64,000 nt of DNA from JACKJP01 sp050249695 (GCA_050249695.1 JBFWQA010000001.1:1054001-1118000), one strand, 5' to 3'. Counted from the stretch's first letter, positions 11,551 to 20,065 are shown. Translations and numbers: made by a program. The notes: a model not told the origin generated them from the letters alone.

Positions 11551-12972
11551 ATGGTTGCGTTGTGTTTGCGTTCCGGGTGGGTTTCCAAGGGAACGCGTAT
11601 CGCCGGGGGCAACGCCCGGCCGGCGGCTGTGCTCGCCGCCTTCCTTGCCGTCTTCATGTCCATCGTCGCACCCGTTCCGGTGCACGCGGCCGAGAAATAC
11701 GCCGCCCTGGTCGCCGACGGATTCACCGGCCGCGTCGTCTTCGCACGCAATGCGGACGATAAGCGCTATCCTGCGTCGCTGACGAAGATCATGACGCTCT
11801 ATATCCTCTTCGAGGAGATGGAAGCCGGACGCATGTCCATGTCGACGCGCCTCAAGGTTTCCTCGCATGCGGCGGCGCAGCAGCCTTCAAAGCTTGGCCT
11901 CAGGCCGGGCCAGACGATCGCCGTGGAAGACGCCATTCTCGCGCTCGTAACAAAATCGGCCAACGACATCGCGGTCGTCGTCGCCGAAGGCATCGAGGGG
12001 TCCGAAACGGCCTTTGCCGCGCGCATGACACGCACCGCGCGCCGCATCGGCATGGGCAGCACGACATACCGTAACGCCTCGGGCCTCCCCGACCGGGGTC
12101 AGGTGACAACGGCGCGCGACCAGATGGTCCTCGCGCGCGACATCATGCGCCGCTTTCCGCAGCAGTATAAGCTGTTCCGCACCCGGACGTTCAGCTACGC
12201 CGGGCGGCGTTATGGCAACCACAACAAATTGCTGGGCAACTTCGAGGGCACCGAGGGTATCAAGACCGGCTACATCCGCGATTCCGGCTTCAACCTGGTG
12301 GCGACGGTCCGCCGCGATGGCAAGCTCCTCGTCGGCGTGGTGATGGGCGGAAAGACCGGCCGTTCCCGCGATGCTCACATGCGGGACATTCTGACGGCGT
12401 CGTTTTCGAAGGTCCGCCCGGGACAGATGGAGGTCTACGCCCAGCTCCCGCATCGCGACGAAATTCCGATGCCGGCAGCCAAACCCGAGGCGCTGCAGGC
12501 CGACGTCGTCCAGACGGCTTCAACCGGCGGACCGGTGCAGATCATCGCCATGCCGCGCAGCGTGACGACGGTGCCGATCCCGGTGCCGGCCGCGGCCGGT
12601 CAGACCGAGGCTCAGCGGGCATCCCTCGCGCAGCTCGTCGTCGAGACGCGCGACGATCAGGCCGGACGGGCGGAGGACAGCGCGGTTGAACAGGGTTCGG
12701 CCGACATCGCCAGGGCCAGTCCCGATATCGGCGGCTGGGTGATCCAGATAGGCGCTTTCCCGAACAAAGGGTCTGCCGAAGAGAAGCTCACCGTCGCGCG
12801 GACCGATGCGCGTCACCTGCTGGCCTCGGCCGCGCCGTTCACAGAACCGGTCGAGAAGAACGGGTCGACACTGTGGCGCGCCCGGTTTGCCGGCTTCGAC
12901 CAATCCTCCGCACAGGCCGCCTGCGCTTATCTCAAGCGCAGGGAATATGCCTGCTTCGCGGCCCGGAACTGA
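11551..12972 (+). CDS. D-alanyl-D-alanine carboxypeptidase with SPOR domain
   Basis: A low-molecular-weight penicillin-binding protein (peptidase S11) that trims pentapeptide stems in the periplasm. It is 473 residues. Residues 1-46 form a long signal peptide ending near VHAAE. The catalytic motifs are SLTK (Ser76, Lys79), SAN at 136-138 and KTG at 238-240. A SPOR domain at about 394-473 starts GGWVIQIGAF; such domains bind denuded septal glycan, which suggests a division-site role. The ATG at 11551 is chosen because it opens the signal peptide. Its stop codon abuts the stop of the convergent J-protein gene with no base between. Confidence 0.93.
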   Translation: MVALCLRSGWVSKGTRIAGGNARPAAVLAAFLAVFMSIVAPVPVHAAEKYAALVADGFTGRVVFARNADDKRYPASLTKIMTLYILFEEMEAGRMSMSTRLKVSSHAAAQQPSKLGLRPGQTIAVEDAILALVTKSANDIAVVVAEGIEGSETAFAARMTRTARRIGMGSTTYRNASGLPDRGQVTTARDQMVLARDIMRRFPQQYKLFRTRTFSYAGRRYGNHNKLLGNFEGTEGIKTGYIRDSGFNLVATVRRDGKLLVGVVMGGKTGRSRDAHMRDILTASFSKVRPGQMEVYAQLPHRDEIPMPAAKPEALQADVVQTASTGGPVQIIAMPRSVTTVPIPVPAAAGQTEAQRASLAQLVVETRDDQAGRAEDSAVEQGSADIARASPDIGGWVIQIGAFPNKGSAEEKLTVARTDARHLLASAAPFTEPVEKNGSTLWRARFAGFDQSSAQAACAYLKRREYACFAARN

Positions 12973-13674
12973 TCAGGAGCGACGGCGATGGGAACCAAGC
13001 AGGACATCTTTCGCGGCGTTGATCCTCGCGGCGAGGTCGTTCGACCCGCCATGGTCGGGATGCACGCGCGCCATCAGCGTTCTATGGGCCTTGCGTATCG
13101 CAGCGGCGCTCGCCCCGGGCTCAAGCCCAAGGATCTTATAGGCCTGATCCTTCGTCATTGGCCCCGACCGGGCCTCGCTTTCACCGCCCCCCGCCGTCGC
13201 GTCAGCATTCAGGTCTTCACGCCAGGCGGGGTTCCTGCGGTCCAGATAAGCTTCGAGTAGCTGACGGCTTTCATCGTCGAAATCACTCGCCATCGCGACG
13301 AGCTCGGCGATCGTGAAACTGTTGAGGTCCCGCCCCTCATGCGGCCCTCGCAGGACACGCCCGCCGAGCCTGCCGGTGTCATGATCGAGCGTCATCTCCA
13401 GCCACGCCGAGCGCGCATGCGACGTGGCACCGGCGGAGGCATGCGTGCGGGAGCCCGACAGCGCACGTCCGATGAGCCCGATTGCCACGAAAGCCAGCGG
13501 CAGCGCCCAACCCCAGCGGCCGCCAAACGCCATCGCCGCGGCCATGGCGAGCAACACGATGCCGCCGCCGATACGTACGACATTGGCCAGCTGTGCCGGA
13601 TTGGCCGAGACGAACTGCTGCGCGAAGAGAAGCGCCAGCAGGAGCCCCGCGATCCCCGCGAAGAAGGCGATCAT
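12973..13674 (-). CDS. membrane-anchored J-domain (DnaJ-like) protein
   Basis: The 233-residue protein has hydrophobic segments at about 1-20 and 33-70. A soluble linker follows, then a J domain at about 172-228 with the HPD tripeptide at 205-207 (VHPDHGG). Placing the J domain at the C-terminus after a membrane anchor resembles the TIM14/Pam18 arrangement, so it probably recruits DnaK to the inner face of the membrane (inference). Its ATG overlaps the stop of the VWA-like gene by 4 bases (ATGA), implying coupled translation. Confidence 0.88.
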   Translation of the reverse strand: MIAFFAGIAGLLLALLFAQQFVSANPAQLANVVRIGGGIVLLAMAAAMAFGGRWGWALPLAFVAIGLIGRALSGSRTHASAGATSHARSAWLEMTLDHDTGRLGGRVLRGPHEGRDLNSFTIAELVAMASDFDDESRQLLEAYLDRRNPAWREDLNADATAGGGESEARSGPMTKDQAYKILGLEPGASAAAIRKAHRTLMARVHPDHGGSNDLAARINAAKDVLLGSHRRRS

Positions 13675-14411
13675 CGTCCGGGCCTGAGCTGGCGTAGCAG
13701 CAGCCTGCCGGTGCTTCCCTGCGTTTCGAGCGCCTTCAGGCCCCCGGTCGCGTAGGCCGCGACCGCCCTCAACAACTCACGCAGACGCGCGGCCGACGAC
13801 AAATCGAACCGCTCATGCGCCCCGCCGGTGATCCGTGCGACTTCGGCAAAAGCGTTCCCTGCCACCGGGTCGGCTCCTTCCTGGAACATGAAGGCGCGGA
13901 CATTGCGCAGGGCGAGTTCGCCGGCGCGCGCGCAAAGCGTGTCGATCGGCTCCTCCATCGCATCGCCGATATAAACCAGCGCCGAAACAGGGCTTCTTTC
14001 CGCCTCGCGCACCGCGTGCGCGAGAATTTTGCGGATCTGGGTATGCCCACCCTGGCAGGCGATCCGCGACATGTAACCTTTCAGGCCCTCCGCATCCGAG
14101 GTCCAGCGGCTGGCGCGGCATTCCGAAAGGCCGCGAAAATAGACGAGCTGCACATCCAGTCCACCAAGTCGGGCCGCTTCGGAGAACATGTCCGCCTGCA
14201 GGGCGATCGCGTGGTCCCACGTCGGCTGGCGGCTCATCGTTGCGTCAAGCGCGAAGATGAGGCGGCCCCGGGCCGTAGCGCTTGTCGCCGGCGCGGGCAT
14301 CCGGCGCACCTTCTCAAGAAAGCTCGCCACGTCGTTGCCCTGCGTCCTGAGCGCCTGCCTTTCGGCTTCTGTCAGATTCTTGCCCGCCATGGTCCCTTTC
14401 GATCCTGCCAT
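13671..14411 (-). CDS. VWA-like protein with altered MIDAS motif
   Basis: A 246-residue soluble protein of unassigned function. The core resembles a von Willebrand A fold: LIFALDATMS replaces the canonical DxSxS metal site, and VYIGDAMEE supplies a later Asp. An LVYFRGLSECRASRW segment lies between them. It is translationally coupled to the J-protein gene (ATGA overlap) and downstream of mipZ. The first ATG is taken; a second in-frame ATG at 14390 has a better AAAGGGA site and may be the true start, giving 239 residues. Confidence 0.75.
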   Translation of the reverse strand: MAGSKGTMAGKNLTEAERQALRTQGNDVASFLEKVRRMPAPATSATARGRLIFALDATMSRQPTWDHAIALQADMFSEAARLGGLDVQLVYFRGLSECRASRWTSDAEGLKGYMSRIACQGGHTQIRKILAHAVREAERSPVSALVYIGDAMEEPIDTLCARAGELALRNVRAFMFQEGADPVAGNAFAEVARITGGAHERFDLSSAARLRELLRAVAAYATGGLKALETQGSTGRLLLRQLRPGR

Positions 14412-14487
14412 ATCAAATGACCGCCGGAAGGCGGAATTGATAACATGGGATCATCGCCCCCTCCGGCCAAGACCGCCGCGCCGGAGA

Positions 14488-15399
14488 TCAGATGATGAGA
14501 TCGTCGGGATCCAGGGGTCTGGCCGAGGCCGCGAGCCAGGCCTGGCGGGTCGCGGCGCGTTTGAAGCCCTGCTGATCGATGGGCAGCCGCAAGGTCGCGA
14601 TCAGTTCGCGTATCTCCTGGCGCGCGGCGAGATGCGACATGTTCGGTCGTTCGCCGAGATTCTGCTCGTCGATATTGTCCAACGCCGTCAGCCCTTTTGG
14701 GAAGAAGGCCTTGAAGACGACACGCTCGGAAATGCCGACGCCGAGGCGATAGCCGATCTGCACGGCCAATTCCTCCAGCGCGCCGCGCACGTTGTTCTGG
14801 TTGTTGCTGCTCAGCATCGTCAGGCGGTTGCGGAGCACAACCCAGTCGAGCAGCTTGTCGTCGACGAAACGTCGCTTGCGGCGCGCTTCGCGGACCATCT
14901 TCGCATAGTGGCTGATGCCGACGATCTCGCTGGTGACGGGGTCGACCCGTCCCAGCACATCGAGATCGACGAAGCTGTCATTGACCGGCGTGATCAGCGT
15001 ATCGGCCATCGCATGCGCGAGCCGCATCAGGAAACTGTCGTGCCCCGGCGTGTCGATGACCAGAAAATCGACCTTTCCTTCAAGCGCGGAGACAGCCTCG
15101 CTGAAGGCGGTGAATTCCTCCGCCTCGATCTCCTTGACCGAATGCGCTTCGCCGCGCGGCACCGAACGCCAGATCGGCATCTCGAGACTCAGCCCGCGCA
15201 GATCGGACCAGCGCTGCCGGTTTTCCAGGTAACGGCTGAGAGAGAGCTGACGGCTGTCGAGATCGATGCAGCCGACGCGCTGCCCCGACTTCAGCAGATG
15301 CACGACCACATGCATCGCCGTCGTCGACTTTCCCGATCCACCCTTCTCGTTACCGACGACGATGACGTGCGTGGATCTGTGCCCCCCGACGAAGTTCAC
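14488..15399 (-). CDS. mipZ: MipZ-type division plane positioning ATPase
   Basis: MipZ is a ParA/MinD-family ATPase that forms a bipolar gradient and blocks FtsZ assembly away from midcell in alphaproteobacteria. The 303-residue protein has the deviant Walker A KGGSGKST (Lys19, Lys24) and CIDLDSRQ. It also has VIDTPGHDS (Walker B region), NDSFVDLDVLGRVDPVT and DWVVLRNRL, all close to Caulobacter MipZ as I know it. It is preceded by 155 bases and heads a minus-strand group with the VWA-like and J-protein genes, 76 bases before the former. Confidence 0.93.
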   Translation of the reverse strand: MNFVGGHRSTHVIVVGNEKGGSGKSTTAMHVVVHLLKSGQRVGCIDLDSRQLSLSRYLENRQRWSDLRGLSLEMPIWRSVPRGEAHSVKEIEAEEFTAFSEAVSALEGKVDFLVIDTPGHDSFLMRLAHAMADTLITPVNDSFVDLDVLGRVDPVTSEIVGISHYAKMVREARRKRRFVDDKLLDWVVLRNRLTMLSSNNQNNVRGALEELAVQIGYRLGVGISERVVFKAFFPKGLTALDNIDEQNLGERPNMSHLAARQEIRELIATLRLPIDQQGFKRAATRQAWLAASARPLDPDDLII

Positions 15400-15554
15400 G
15401 GACCAACCCCTTGACCGAAACCGTCATCAACAGTGCAACAGGCCGTAGCGGCGGGTCAAGTTACCGTCCCGGATGCGCCCGCGATTAAGGCTCGATGGTA
15501 AATGCGCGGCCCCCGCGCGACTGGTGCGCGAAGCGGCGTTGCGGCCCACCGCCG

Positions 15555-16331
15555 TCAGGTCTTCAGCCGGTAGCCGGTGCGGAATATCCAGCCTGTTATC
15601 GCAAGGCACACGGCGAGAAACAGCATCGTCATGCCAAGGCTGATCGCAACATCGACATCGGCAAGACCGAAGAAGCTCCAGCGGAAACCGCTGATCAGAT
15701 AGAGCACCGGATTGAAAAGTGAGACCGTGCGCCACAGCGGTGGCAGCATGTCGATCGAATAGAAGGCCCCGCCGAGAAATGCGAGCGGGGTTACGACGAG
15801 CAGAGGTACGAACTGAAGCTGCTCGAAATTCTTCGCCCACACGCCGATGATGAATCCGAAAAGGCCGAAGGTCAGCGCCGTGAGGATGAGAAATGCAACC
15901 ATCCACACCGGGTGGACGATCTGCAGGGGTACGAAGAATGAAGCCGTTACGAGAATGACGACGCCGACCATCAGCGCCTTGGTCGCCGCCGCGCCGACAT
16001 AGGCCACGACGATCTCCATCGACGAAATGGGCGCGGAGAGAACTTCGAAAATCGTTCCCACGAATTTGGGAAAATAGATCCCGAAAGCGCCGTTCGATAT
16101 GGCCTGAGTCAACAGCGTCATCATCAGCAGACCGGGCACGATGAACGCCCCATACTGGACGCCTTCGATCTCGCCCATTCGCGACCCGATCGCGCCGCCG
16201 AACACCACGAAATAGAGCGAGGTGGTAATGACCGGGGCGATCAGGGTCTGCCAGATCGTGCGCATGGCCCGGGCCATCTCGAACTTGTAGATGGCCCAGA
16301 CGCCGTGAAAATTGATCGTAGAAGGAGTCAT
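15555..16331 (-). CDS. ABC-2 type transporter permease
   Basis: A 258-residue integral membrane protein with about six hydrophobic segments and the ABC-2 family motif near the start of the membrane domain (LIAPVITTSLYFVVFGGAIG). It is the membrane half of an exporter with the ATPase encoded just upstream, whose stop it overlaps by 4 bases (ATGA). Size and order match NodJ/daunorubicin-type exporters. The substrate is not evident. Confidence 0.9.
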   Translation of the reverse strand: MTPSTINFHGVWAIYKFEMARAMRTIWQTLIAPVITTSLYFVVFGGAIGSRMGEIEGVQYGAFIVPGLLMMTLLTQAISNGAFGIYFPKFVGTIFEVLSAPISSMEIVVAYVGAAATKALMVGVVILVTASFFVPLQIVHPVWMVAFLILTALTFGLFGFIIGVWAKNFEQLQFVPLLVVTPLAFLGGAFYSIDMLPPLWRTVSLFNPVLYLISGFRWSFFGLADVDVAISLGMTMLFLAVCLAITGWIFRTGYRLKT

Positions 16332-17254
16332 GACCGCTCGTGCACCAGATTGACGAAAATATCTTCAAGTGAGCTCTGCGCCGTCGTCAGATCCTTGAAC
16401 CCGATGCCGAGATCGGCAAGGCGACGCATCAGTGACGGCACGCCGGTACGCTCGGCATTGGCATCGAAATCGTAGTGAAGGCGGCAGCCATCTCCATCCA
16501 GCGTCAGGTTCCACTGGTCGAGCTCGGCTGGAAGGACTTCGAGCGGCTCCTGGAGATCCAGCGTCAGCCGCCGTTTCCCCAGCTTCTGCATCAGCGCGTC
16601 CTTGTCCTCGGACAGTATGATGCGGCCTTTGCTGATGATGCCGATCCGGTCCGCCATCTCTTCGGCCTCTTCCAGATAATGCGTTGTCAGGATGATCGTC
16701 ACGCCCTGCTCACGAAGGTCGCGGACCAAGGCCCACATGTCCCTCCTCAGTTCCACGTCGACGCCTGCGGTCGGCTCGTCGAGAAACAGCACGTCCGGTT
16801 CATGCGACAGGGCCTTGGCGATGAGCACGCGTCTCTTCATTCCGCCCGACAGCATCATGATCTTCTCATTGCGCTTTTCCCACAGCGAAAGGCTGCGGAG
16901 GATTCTCTCGATCAACGCCGGATCGGGCGCGCGCCCGTAGAGACCGCGACTGAAGCTCACCGTCGCCCAGACGGTCTCGAACGCATCCGTCAGCAATTCC
17001 TGCGGCACGAGGCCGATCATCGAGCGCGTTCGGCGGTAGTCCCTCGCGATGTCGTGGCCCGCCACCGTTACGCGCCCCGAAGACGCCGTCACGATTCCGC
17101 ATATGATGCTGATCAGCGTCGTCTTTCCCGCGCCGTTGGGACCGAGCAGCGCGAATATTTCGCCCTTCTCGATCTCCAGATTGATGTTGTCGAGCGCGGT
17201 CAGCCCGGAAGCATAGACCTTGCTCAGCTGTTGCACTGAGAGGATGGATGACAT
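16328..17254 (-). CDS. ABC transporter ATP-binding protein
   Basis: The ATPase partner of the adjacent ABC-2 permease. It is 308 residues, with Walker A GPNGAGKT (38-45), signature LSGGMKRR (near 135), Walker B VLFLDEPTAGVD and the switch TTHYLEEAEEM. After the roughly 230-residue ATPase domain there is a C-terminal extension, as in NodI and drug-export ATPases. DUF1489 lies only 32 bases upstream in the same direction, so all three may share a transcript. Confidence 0.93.
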   Translation of the reverse strand: MSSILSVQQLSKVYASGLTALDNINLEIEKGEIFALLGPNGAGKTTLISIICGIVTASSGRVTVAGHDIARDYRRTRSMIGLVPQELLTDAFETVWATVSFSRGLYGRAPDPALIERILRSLSLWEKRNEKIMMLSGGMKRRVLIAKALSHEPDVLFLDEPTAGVDVELRRDMWALVRDLREQGVTIILTTHYLEEAEEMADRIGIISKGRIILSEDKDALMQKLGKRRLTLDLQEPLEVLPAELDQWNLTLDGDGCRLHYDFDANAERTGVPSLMRRLADLGIGFKDLTTAQSSLEDIFVNLVHERS

Positions 17255-17286
17255 GGGCAGCGGATCCGGATTTGTTCAGCCTCGGC

Positions 17287-17715
17287 TCAAAGCAATCCGA
17301 GGCTTGCCAGTTCTTGTTGGAGTTCTTGCGGCAAGTCGCCGCCCTCACCCGTCTTCAGATCGGGTGGCGCGTCCCTGGAGTCAAGATAACGCCAGCCCTG
17401 AAAGGGCCCGCGCGGCCGCGGAACCACCGGCTCGACGACCGGTTCGAGCACGAGATGACAACGTCCGATACCCTCCTCGTCCACGAAGGGCCGGATGTCA
17501 TTGAGCTGCTGCCGGCACTGGATCGTACCCTTGATGACCCAGTAGAGCGAGCCACCGTCGAGCAGTTCCGACACGCGCCGAGGCGTCATGCGCGTCGTGT
17601 GGACCTGTTCGGGCGCAAGTCCCTGGCTTGCCTTCTGTCTCAGCCGGAAACCTATCCATCGCTCAAGATCGGCAATCGAATCCGCGCCGACGCAGAGTTT
17701 TATCAGATGCAGCAT
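17287..17715 (-). CDS. DUF1489 family protein
   Basis: A 142-residue soluble protein of the alphaproteobacterial DUF1489 family, function unknown. It begins MLHLIKLCVGADSI and contains HTTRMTPRRVSELLDGGSLYWVIKG and CRQQLNDIRPF, characteristic of the family. The ATG at 17715 is preferred over a longer frame because AAGGGAAC lies 4-5 bases upstream and family members start here. It diverges from the ArsR-type regulator across 175 bases. Confidence 0.85.
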   Translation of the reverse strand: MLHLIKLCVGADSIADLERWIGFRLRQKASQGLAPEQVHTTRMTPRRVSELLDGGSLYWVIKGTIQCRQQLNDIRPFVDEEGIGRCHLVLEPVVEPVVPRPRGPFQGWRYLDSRDAPPDLKTGEGGDLPQELQQELASLGLL

Positions 17716-17890
17716 GAAGGTTCCCTTCACCCTCTTTGTGGCCTCGCGGTCCCTGCTGGTCAAACAGGAATTGCCACGGCTCGGCAGCTATTCACATGGA
17801 TCGCCTTGTCATATAGACAGTGTCGATGGCCGTTTCGGCCGAGCCCTCCACGGTGATGGGGCGTCGAAAAGCAATTGTTCAGGACCCGTT

Positions 17891-18223
17891 TTGTCCGATA
17901 CCCCGACCATAGATGATGCCCAGGAACTCGCAGAACGCGCCGACGAGGCCGCAACGCTGCTGCGACTTCTTGCGAACGAGAATCGGCTCCGCATCCTGTG
18001 CCACCTGATCCAGCGGGACGAGGAATCGGTGAACGAGCTCGCTTCCGCGGTGGGACTCAGCCAGTCCGCCCTTTCGCAGCATCTGGCGCGCCTTCGGCGT
18101 GACAAACTCGTCGCAACGCGCCGCGCCGGCCAGACCATCTATTACAGCGTTCCTCAATCCAACGCTTTGCCGGTGCTCAGGGCGCTGAAGGATATTTTTT
18201 GCTCACCGGGAGTAACGCGATGA
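17891..18223 (+). CDS. ArsR-family transcriptional regulator, possible SqrR/BigR-type thiol sensor
   Basis: A 110-residue winged-helix repressor. Translation probably starts at TTG 17891 (MSDTPTIDD), with CAGGA 7 bases upstream. The HTH reads ESVNELASAVGLSQSALSQHLARLRRD, followed by the wing LVATRRAGQTIYYSV. There is no metal-binding CxC motif. Instead Cys37 (RLRILCHLI) and Cys104 (KDIFCSPG) sit 67 residues apart, close to the Cys41/Cys107 pair that senses persulfide in SqrR. It is translationally coupled to a DUF1330 gene (ATGA overlap). Persulfide or redox sensing is an inference. Confidence 0.85.
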   Translation: MSDTPTIDDAQELAERADEAATLLRLLANENRLRILCHLIQRDEESVNELASAVGLSQSALSQHLARLRRDKLVATRRAGQTIYYSVPQSNALPVLRALKDIFCSPGVTR

Positions 18224-18528
18224 CGAAGGGTTATTGGGTGGTTTTCGCTGACGTGAGCGACCCGGAAGGCTACAAGGCCTACGTTGCCGAGAATGCCAAA
18301 GCGTTTCGCAAATACGGAGCCCGTTTCCTGGCCCGTGGCGGGAAGGCCGAAAACGCGGAAGGCAATCCCCGCTCGCGTGTCGTCGTGATCGAGTTTCCAA
18401 GCTTCGAGGCGGCTTCAGCCTGCTACCATTCGCCGGAATACGCCAAGGCGATGGCGCTCAGGCAGGGCAAGTCCGTGATGGATCTGGCGATCGTGACCGG
18501 TTACGACGGACCGCAACCGACAGACTGA
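18220..18528 (+). CDS. DUF1330 family protein
   Basis: A 102-residue protein of the DUF1330 family, a ferredoxin-like alpha/beta-barrel fold related to dimeric antibiotic-biosynthesis-monooxygenase-type proteins. It begins MTKGYWVVFADVSDPEGYKAY and has RVVVIEFPSFEAASACYHSPEYAKA, the typical signature. GGGAGT lies 6 bases before the ATG, which overlaps the regulator's stop by 4 bases. The family has no settled biochemical function. The coupling suggests it belongs to the regulator's response. Confidence 0.9.
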   Translation: MTKGYWVVFADVSDPEGYKAYVAENAKAFRKYGARFLARGGKAENAEGNPRSRVVVIEFPSFEAASACYHSPEYAKAMALRQGKSVMDLAIVTGYDGPQPTD

Positions 18529-18549
18529 GGCTTCACTTTCTGAACGGCT

Positions 18550-18921
18550 TCAGCAGCCCGCACCGCGAGCGTCGACCGAATCGACGCGGACCTTGCCGGT
18601 GCCGCGCGTCACAAGCCCGATCTGCGCGGCGGCGGCCTTCGACAGATCGATCACCCTGCCCTTCACGAACGGCCCGCGATCGTTGACGCGCACCACAACG
18701 CTGCGGCCGTTATGCACATTGGTCACCTTGACCTTGGTGCCGAAAGGCAGACTGCGGTGCGCGGCGGTAAGGCCGGCCGGATTGGCGATCTCCCCGTTGG
18801 CGGTGCGTTTGCCCGCATGGGAATACCAGGAAGCCATGCCGCATTGCGCCGCCTGGGCGCCGGAGGCCATGACGAGGAACGGAAGCACGGCCAGCGCCGG
18901 GAGAATCAATCGAGTTTTCAT
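18550..18921 (-). CDS. RlpA-like septal ring/DPBB lipoprotein-type protein
   Basis: A 123-residue secreted protein. The signal peptide (about 1-24, MKTRLILPALAVLPFLVMASGAQA) is followed by a double-psi beta-barrel domain with CGMASWYSHAGKRTANGE and VVVRVNDRGPFVKGRVIDLS, as in RlpA lytic transglycosylases. It lacks a SPOR domain and a lipobox, so it is a minimal form. The ATG at 18921 is chosen because it opens the signal peptide. It is convergent with the DUF1330 gene, 21 bases apart. Confidence 0.88.
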   Translation of the reverse strand: MKTRLILPALAVLPFLVMASGAQAAQCGMASWYSHAGKRTANGEIANPAGLTAAHRSLPFGTKVKVTNVHNGRSVVVRVNDRGPFVKGRVIDLSKAAAAQIGLVTRGTGKVRVDSVDARGAGC

Positions 18922-18949
18922 GCGCGCCTTCTGTAACGCGCAATCGGGC

Positions 18950-18986
18950 AAAATAAAGGCCGCGCCGCATTTGGGGCGGCGCAGCC
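18950..18986 (-). terminator. intrinsic terminator after the 41-aa gene
   Basis: On the minus strand, GGC-x-GCGCCGC pairs with GCGGCGC-x-GCC (loop CCCAAAT) and is followed by TTTATTTT. It lies about 27 bases after the stop of the small membrane-peptide gene and 29 bases before the RlpA-like start, so it separates the two. Confidence 0.85.
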
Positions 18987-19012
18987 TTTGAATGAATGGA
19001 AGTCTTGCCGGC

Positions 19013-19138
19013 CTAGCGGGCCGCCACCGCGACGGTTTCAAAACCGCCAAAGAGCGCTGCGAGCGCCATCAGACCAACCAGTACGGCCAGCGTATAAGTC
19101 GCGACTCGCACATAGGAGGTTTCGTTTTGATGACCCAT
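19013..19138 (-). CDS. 41-residue single-pass membrane peptide
   Basis: A very short gene. It starts MGHQNETSYVRVATY, continues with a hydrophobic stretch of about 18 residues (TLAVLVGLMALAALFGG), and ends FETVAVAAR before TAG. GAGG sits 6 bases before the ATG. A promoter (TTGAAA, 17 bases, TAAATC) lies at 19197-19225 and a strong terminator at 18950-18986, so it is a complete transcription unit. I do not recognise the family. The pattern, polar N-terminus plus one helix, fits small regulators of membrane complexes, but that is inference. Confidence 0.65.
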   Translation of the reverse strand: MGHQNETSYVRVATYTLAVLVGLMALAALFGGFETVAVAAR

Positions 19139-19196
19139 TTATGCCTCTATGAACACCGGCCCCGTAGCCTGATGCAACCGGGCCGAACAGCTGCGA

Positions 19197-19225
19197 GATT
19201 TACGATCTGTTCATGATGTTTTCAA
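19197..19225 (-). promoter_or_regulatory. candidate promoter of the 41-aa gene
   Basis: TTGAAA at 19220-19225 and TAAATC at 19197-19202 on the minus strand, with a 17-base spacer. The start codon is about 59 bases downstream of the -10 box. The -35 box matches 5 of 6 consensus bases; the -10 box is weaker. Confidence 0.45.
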
Positions 19226-19264
19226 GCGGATTTTGCTGCGCTGCACAGGGAATGGTGAAACGCG

Positions 19265-20065
19265 TCATTCGTTCCCCTGCGCGGCGGGAAGAAACTCGCC
19301 CGTTCGGCCCGTCAGACGGTAGGCGACGAGGCCGATCCATTCCCGCACGGCTTCGTCGAGGCGGGCAAGCCCTCCGGACGCCTCATTGAACGTTCGCGTC
19401 AGCGCTGCGGCGGTCACGCGATGGTCCACCGGCACGGCCACGACATCGAATCCGGCCTTGCGAAAACATCCGACGGCTCGTGGCATGTGATAGGCCGACG
19501 TTACCAGCAGCCAGCGTTCGCCAGGTGCGGGATCGGCGACACGCCGGCTGTAGACGGCGTTTTCGTAAGTATCCCGCGATTCCGATTCGACGATGATTCG
19601 CGCCGGATCGATGCCGAGCGAAGACGCTGCCCTCACCGCTTCCGGCGCTTCTGCCACATCCTCGGTGATCAGGGTGTTGGTGCCTCCCGAAACGATGAGC
19701 CTTGCCTGTGGATGGCGCCGCGCCAGCGCCGCGAACGCGACGAACCGGTCCGCCGCCTCATTGAACTCGACGGTCCCGATCGTCGCGCCGGTCGTCGTAT
19801 CCAGGAAGCCGCCCAGCAGAATGATCCCGTCGACTTTCCCTTCCTCCCGCAACAGGGGAAAACGCTGCTCCAGGGGCCACATCAGCCAGTTCGCGACGGG
19901 CATGAAGCCGCCGGCGACTATGCCCAGTGCGGCGATAAGCGTCAGCACCCGCGCTGTACGCCGCATCCGCGTGAACAGCAGCGCGACGCCGACCGCCAGC
20001 AGGAACACCAGGAAATTCGACGGGCGTATGAAGAAGAAGCCGATCTTTGCCAGATAGAAAAACAT
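19265..20065 (-). CDS. YdcF/ElyC-family (DUF218) membrane protein
   Basis: A 266-residue protein with two N-terminal membrane segments (about 3-30 and 38-62) and a periplasmic DUF218 domain. The domain carries GIILLGGF near its start, LIVSGG, ESESRDTYENA and LLVTSAYHMPRAV. ElyC/YdcF proteins are linked to envelope integrity and lipid-carrier metabolism, without a firmly known reaction. It is a single gene, divergent from the EamA transporter gene across about 110 bases. Confidence 0.88.
   Translation of the reverse strand: MFFYLAKIGFFFIRPSNFLVFLLAVGVALLFTRMRRTARVLTLIAALGIVAGGFMPVANWLMWPLEQRFPLLREEGKVDGIILLGGFLDTTTGATIGTVEFNEAADRFVAFAALARRHPQARLIVSGGTNTLITEDVAEAPEAVRAASSLGIDPARIIVESESRDTYENAVYSRRVADPAPGERWLLVTSAYHMPRAVGCFRKAGFDVVAVPVDHRVTAAALTRTFNEASGGLARLDEAVREWIGLVAYRLTGRTGEFLPAAQGNE

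Noticed and set aside
17588..17890. N-terminal extension of the ArsR-type regulator in the same frame
   Set aside because: The extension overlaps the divergent DUF1489 gene and shows no family similarity; the TTG at 17891 has the right ribosome site.
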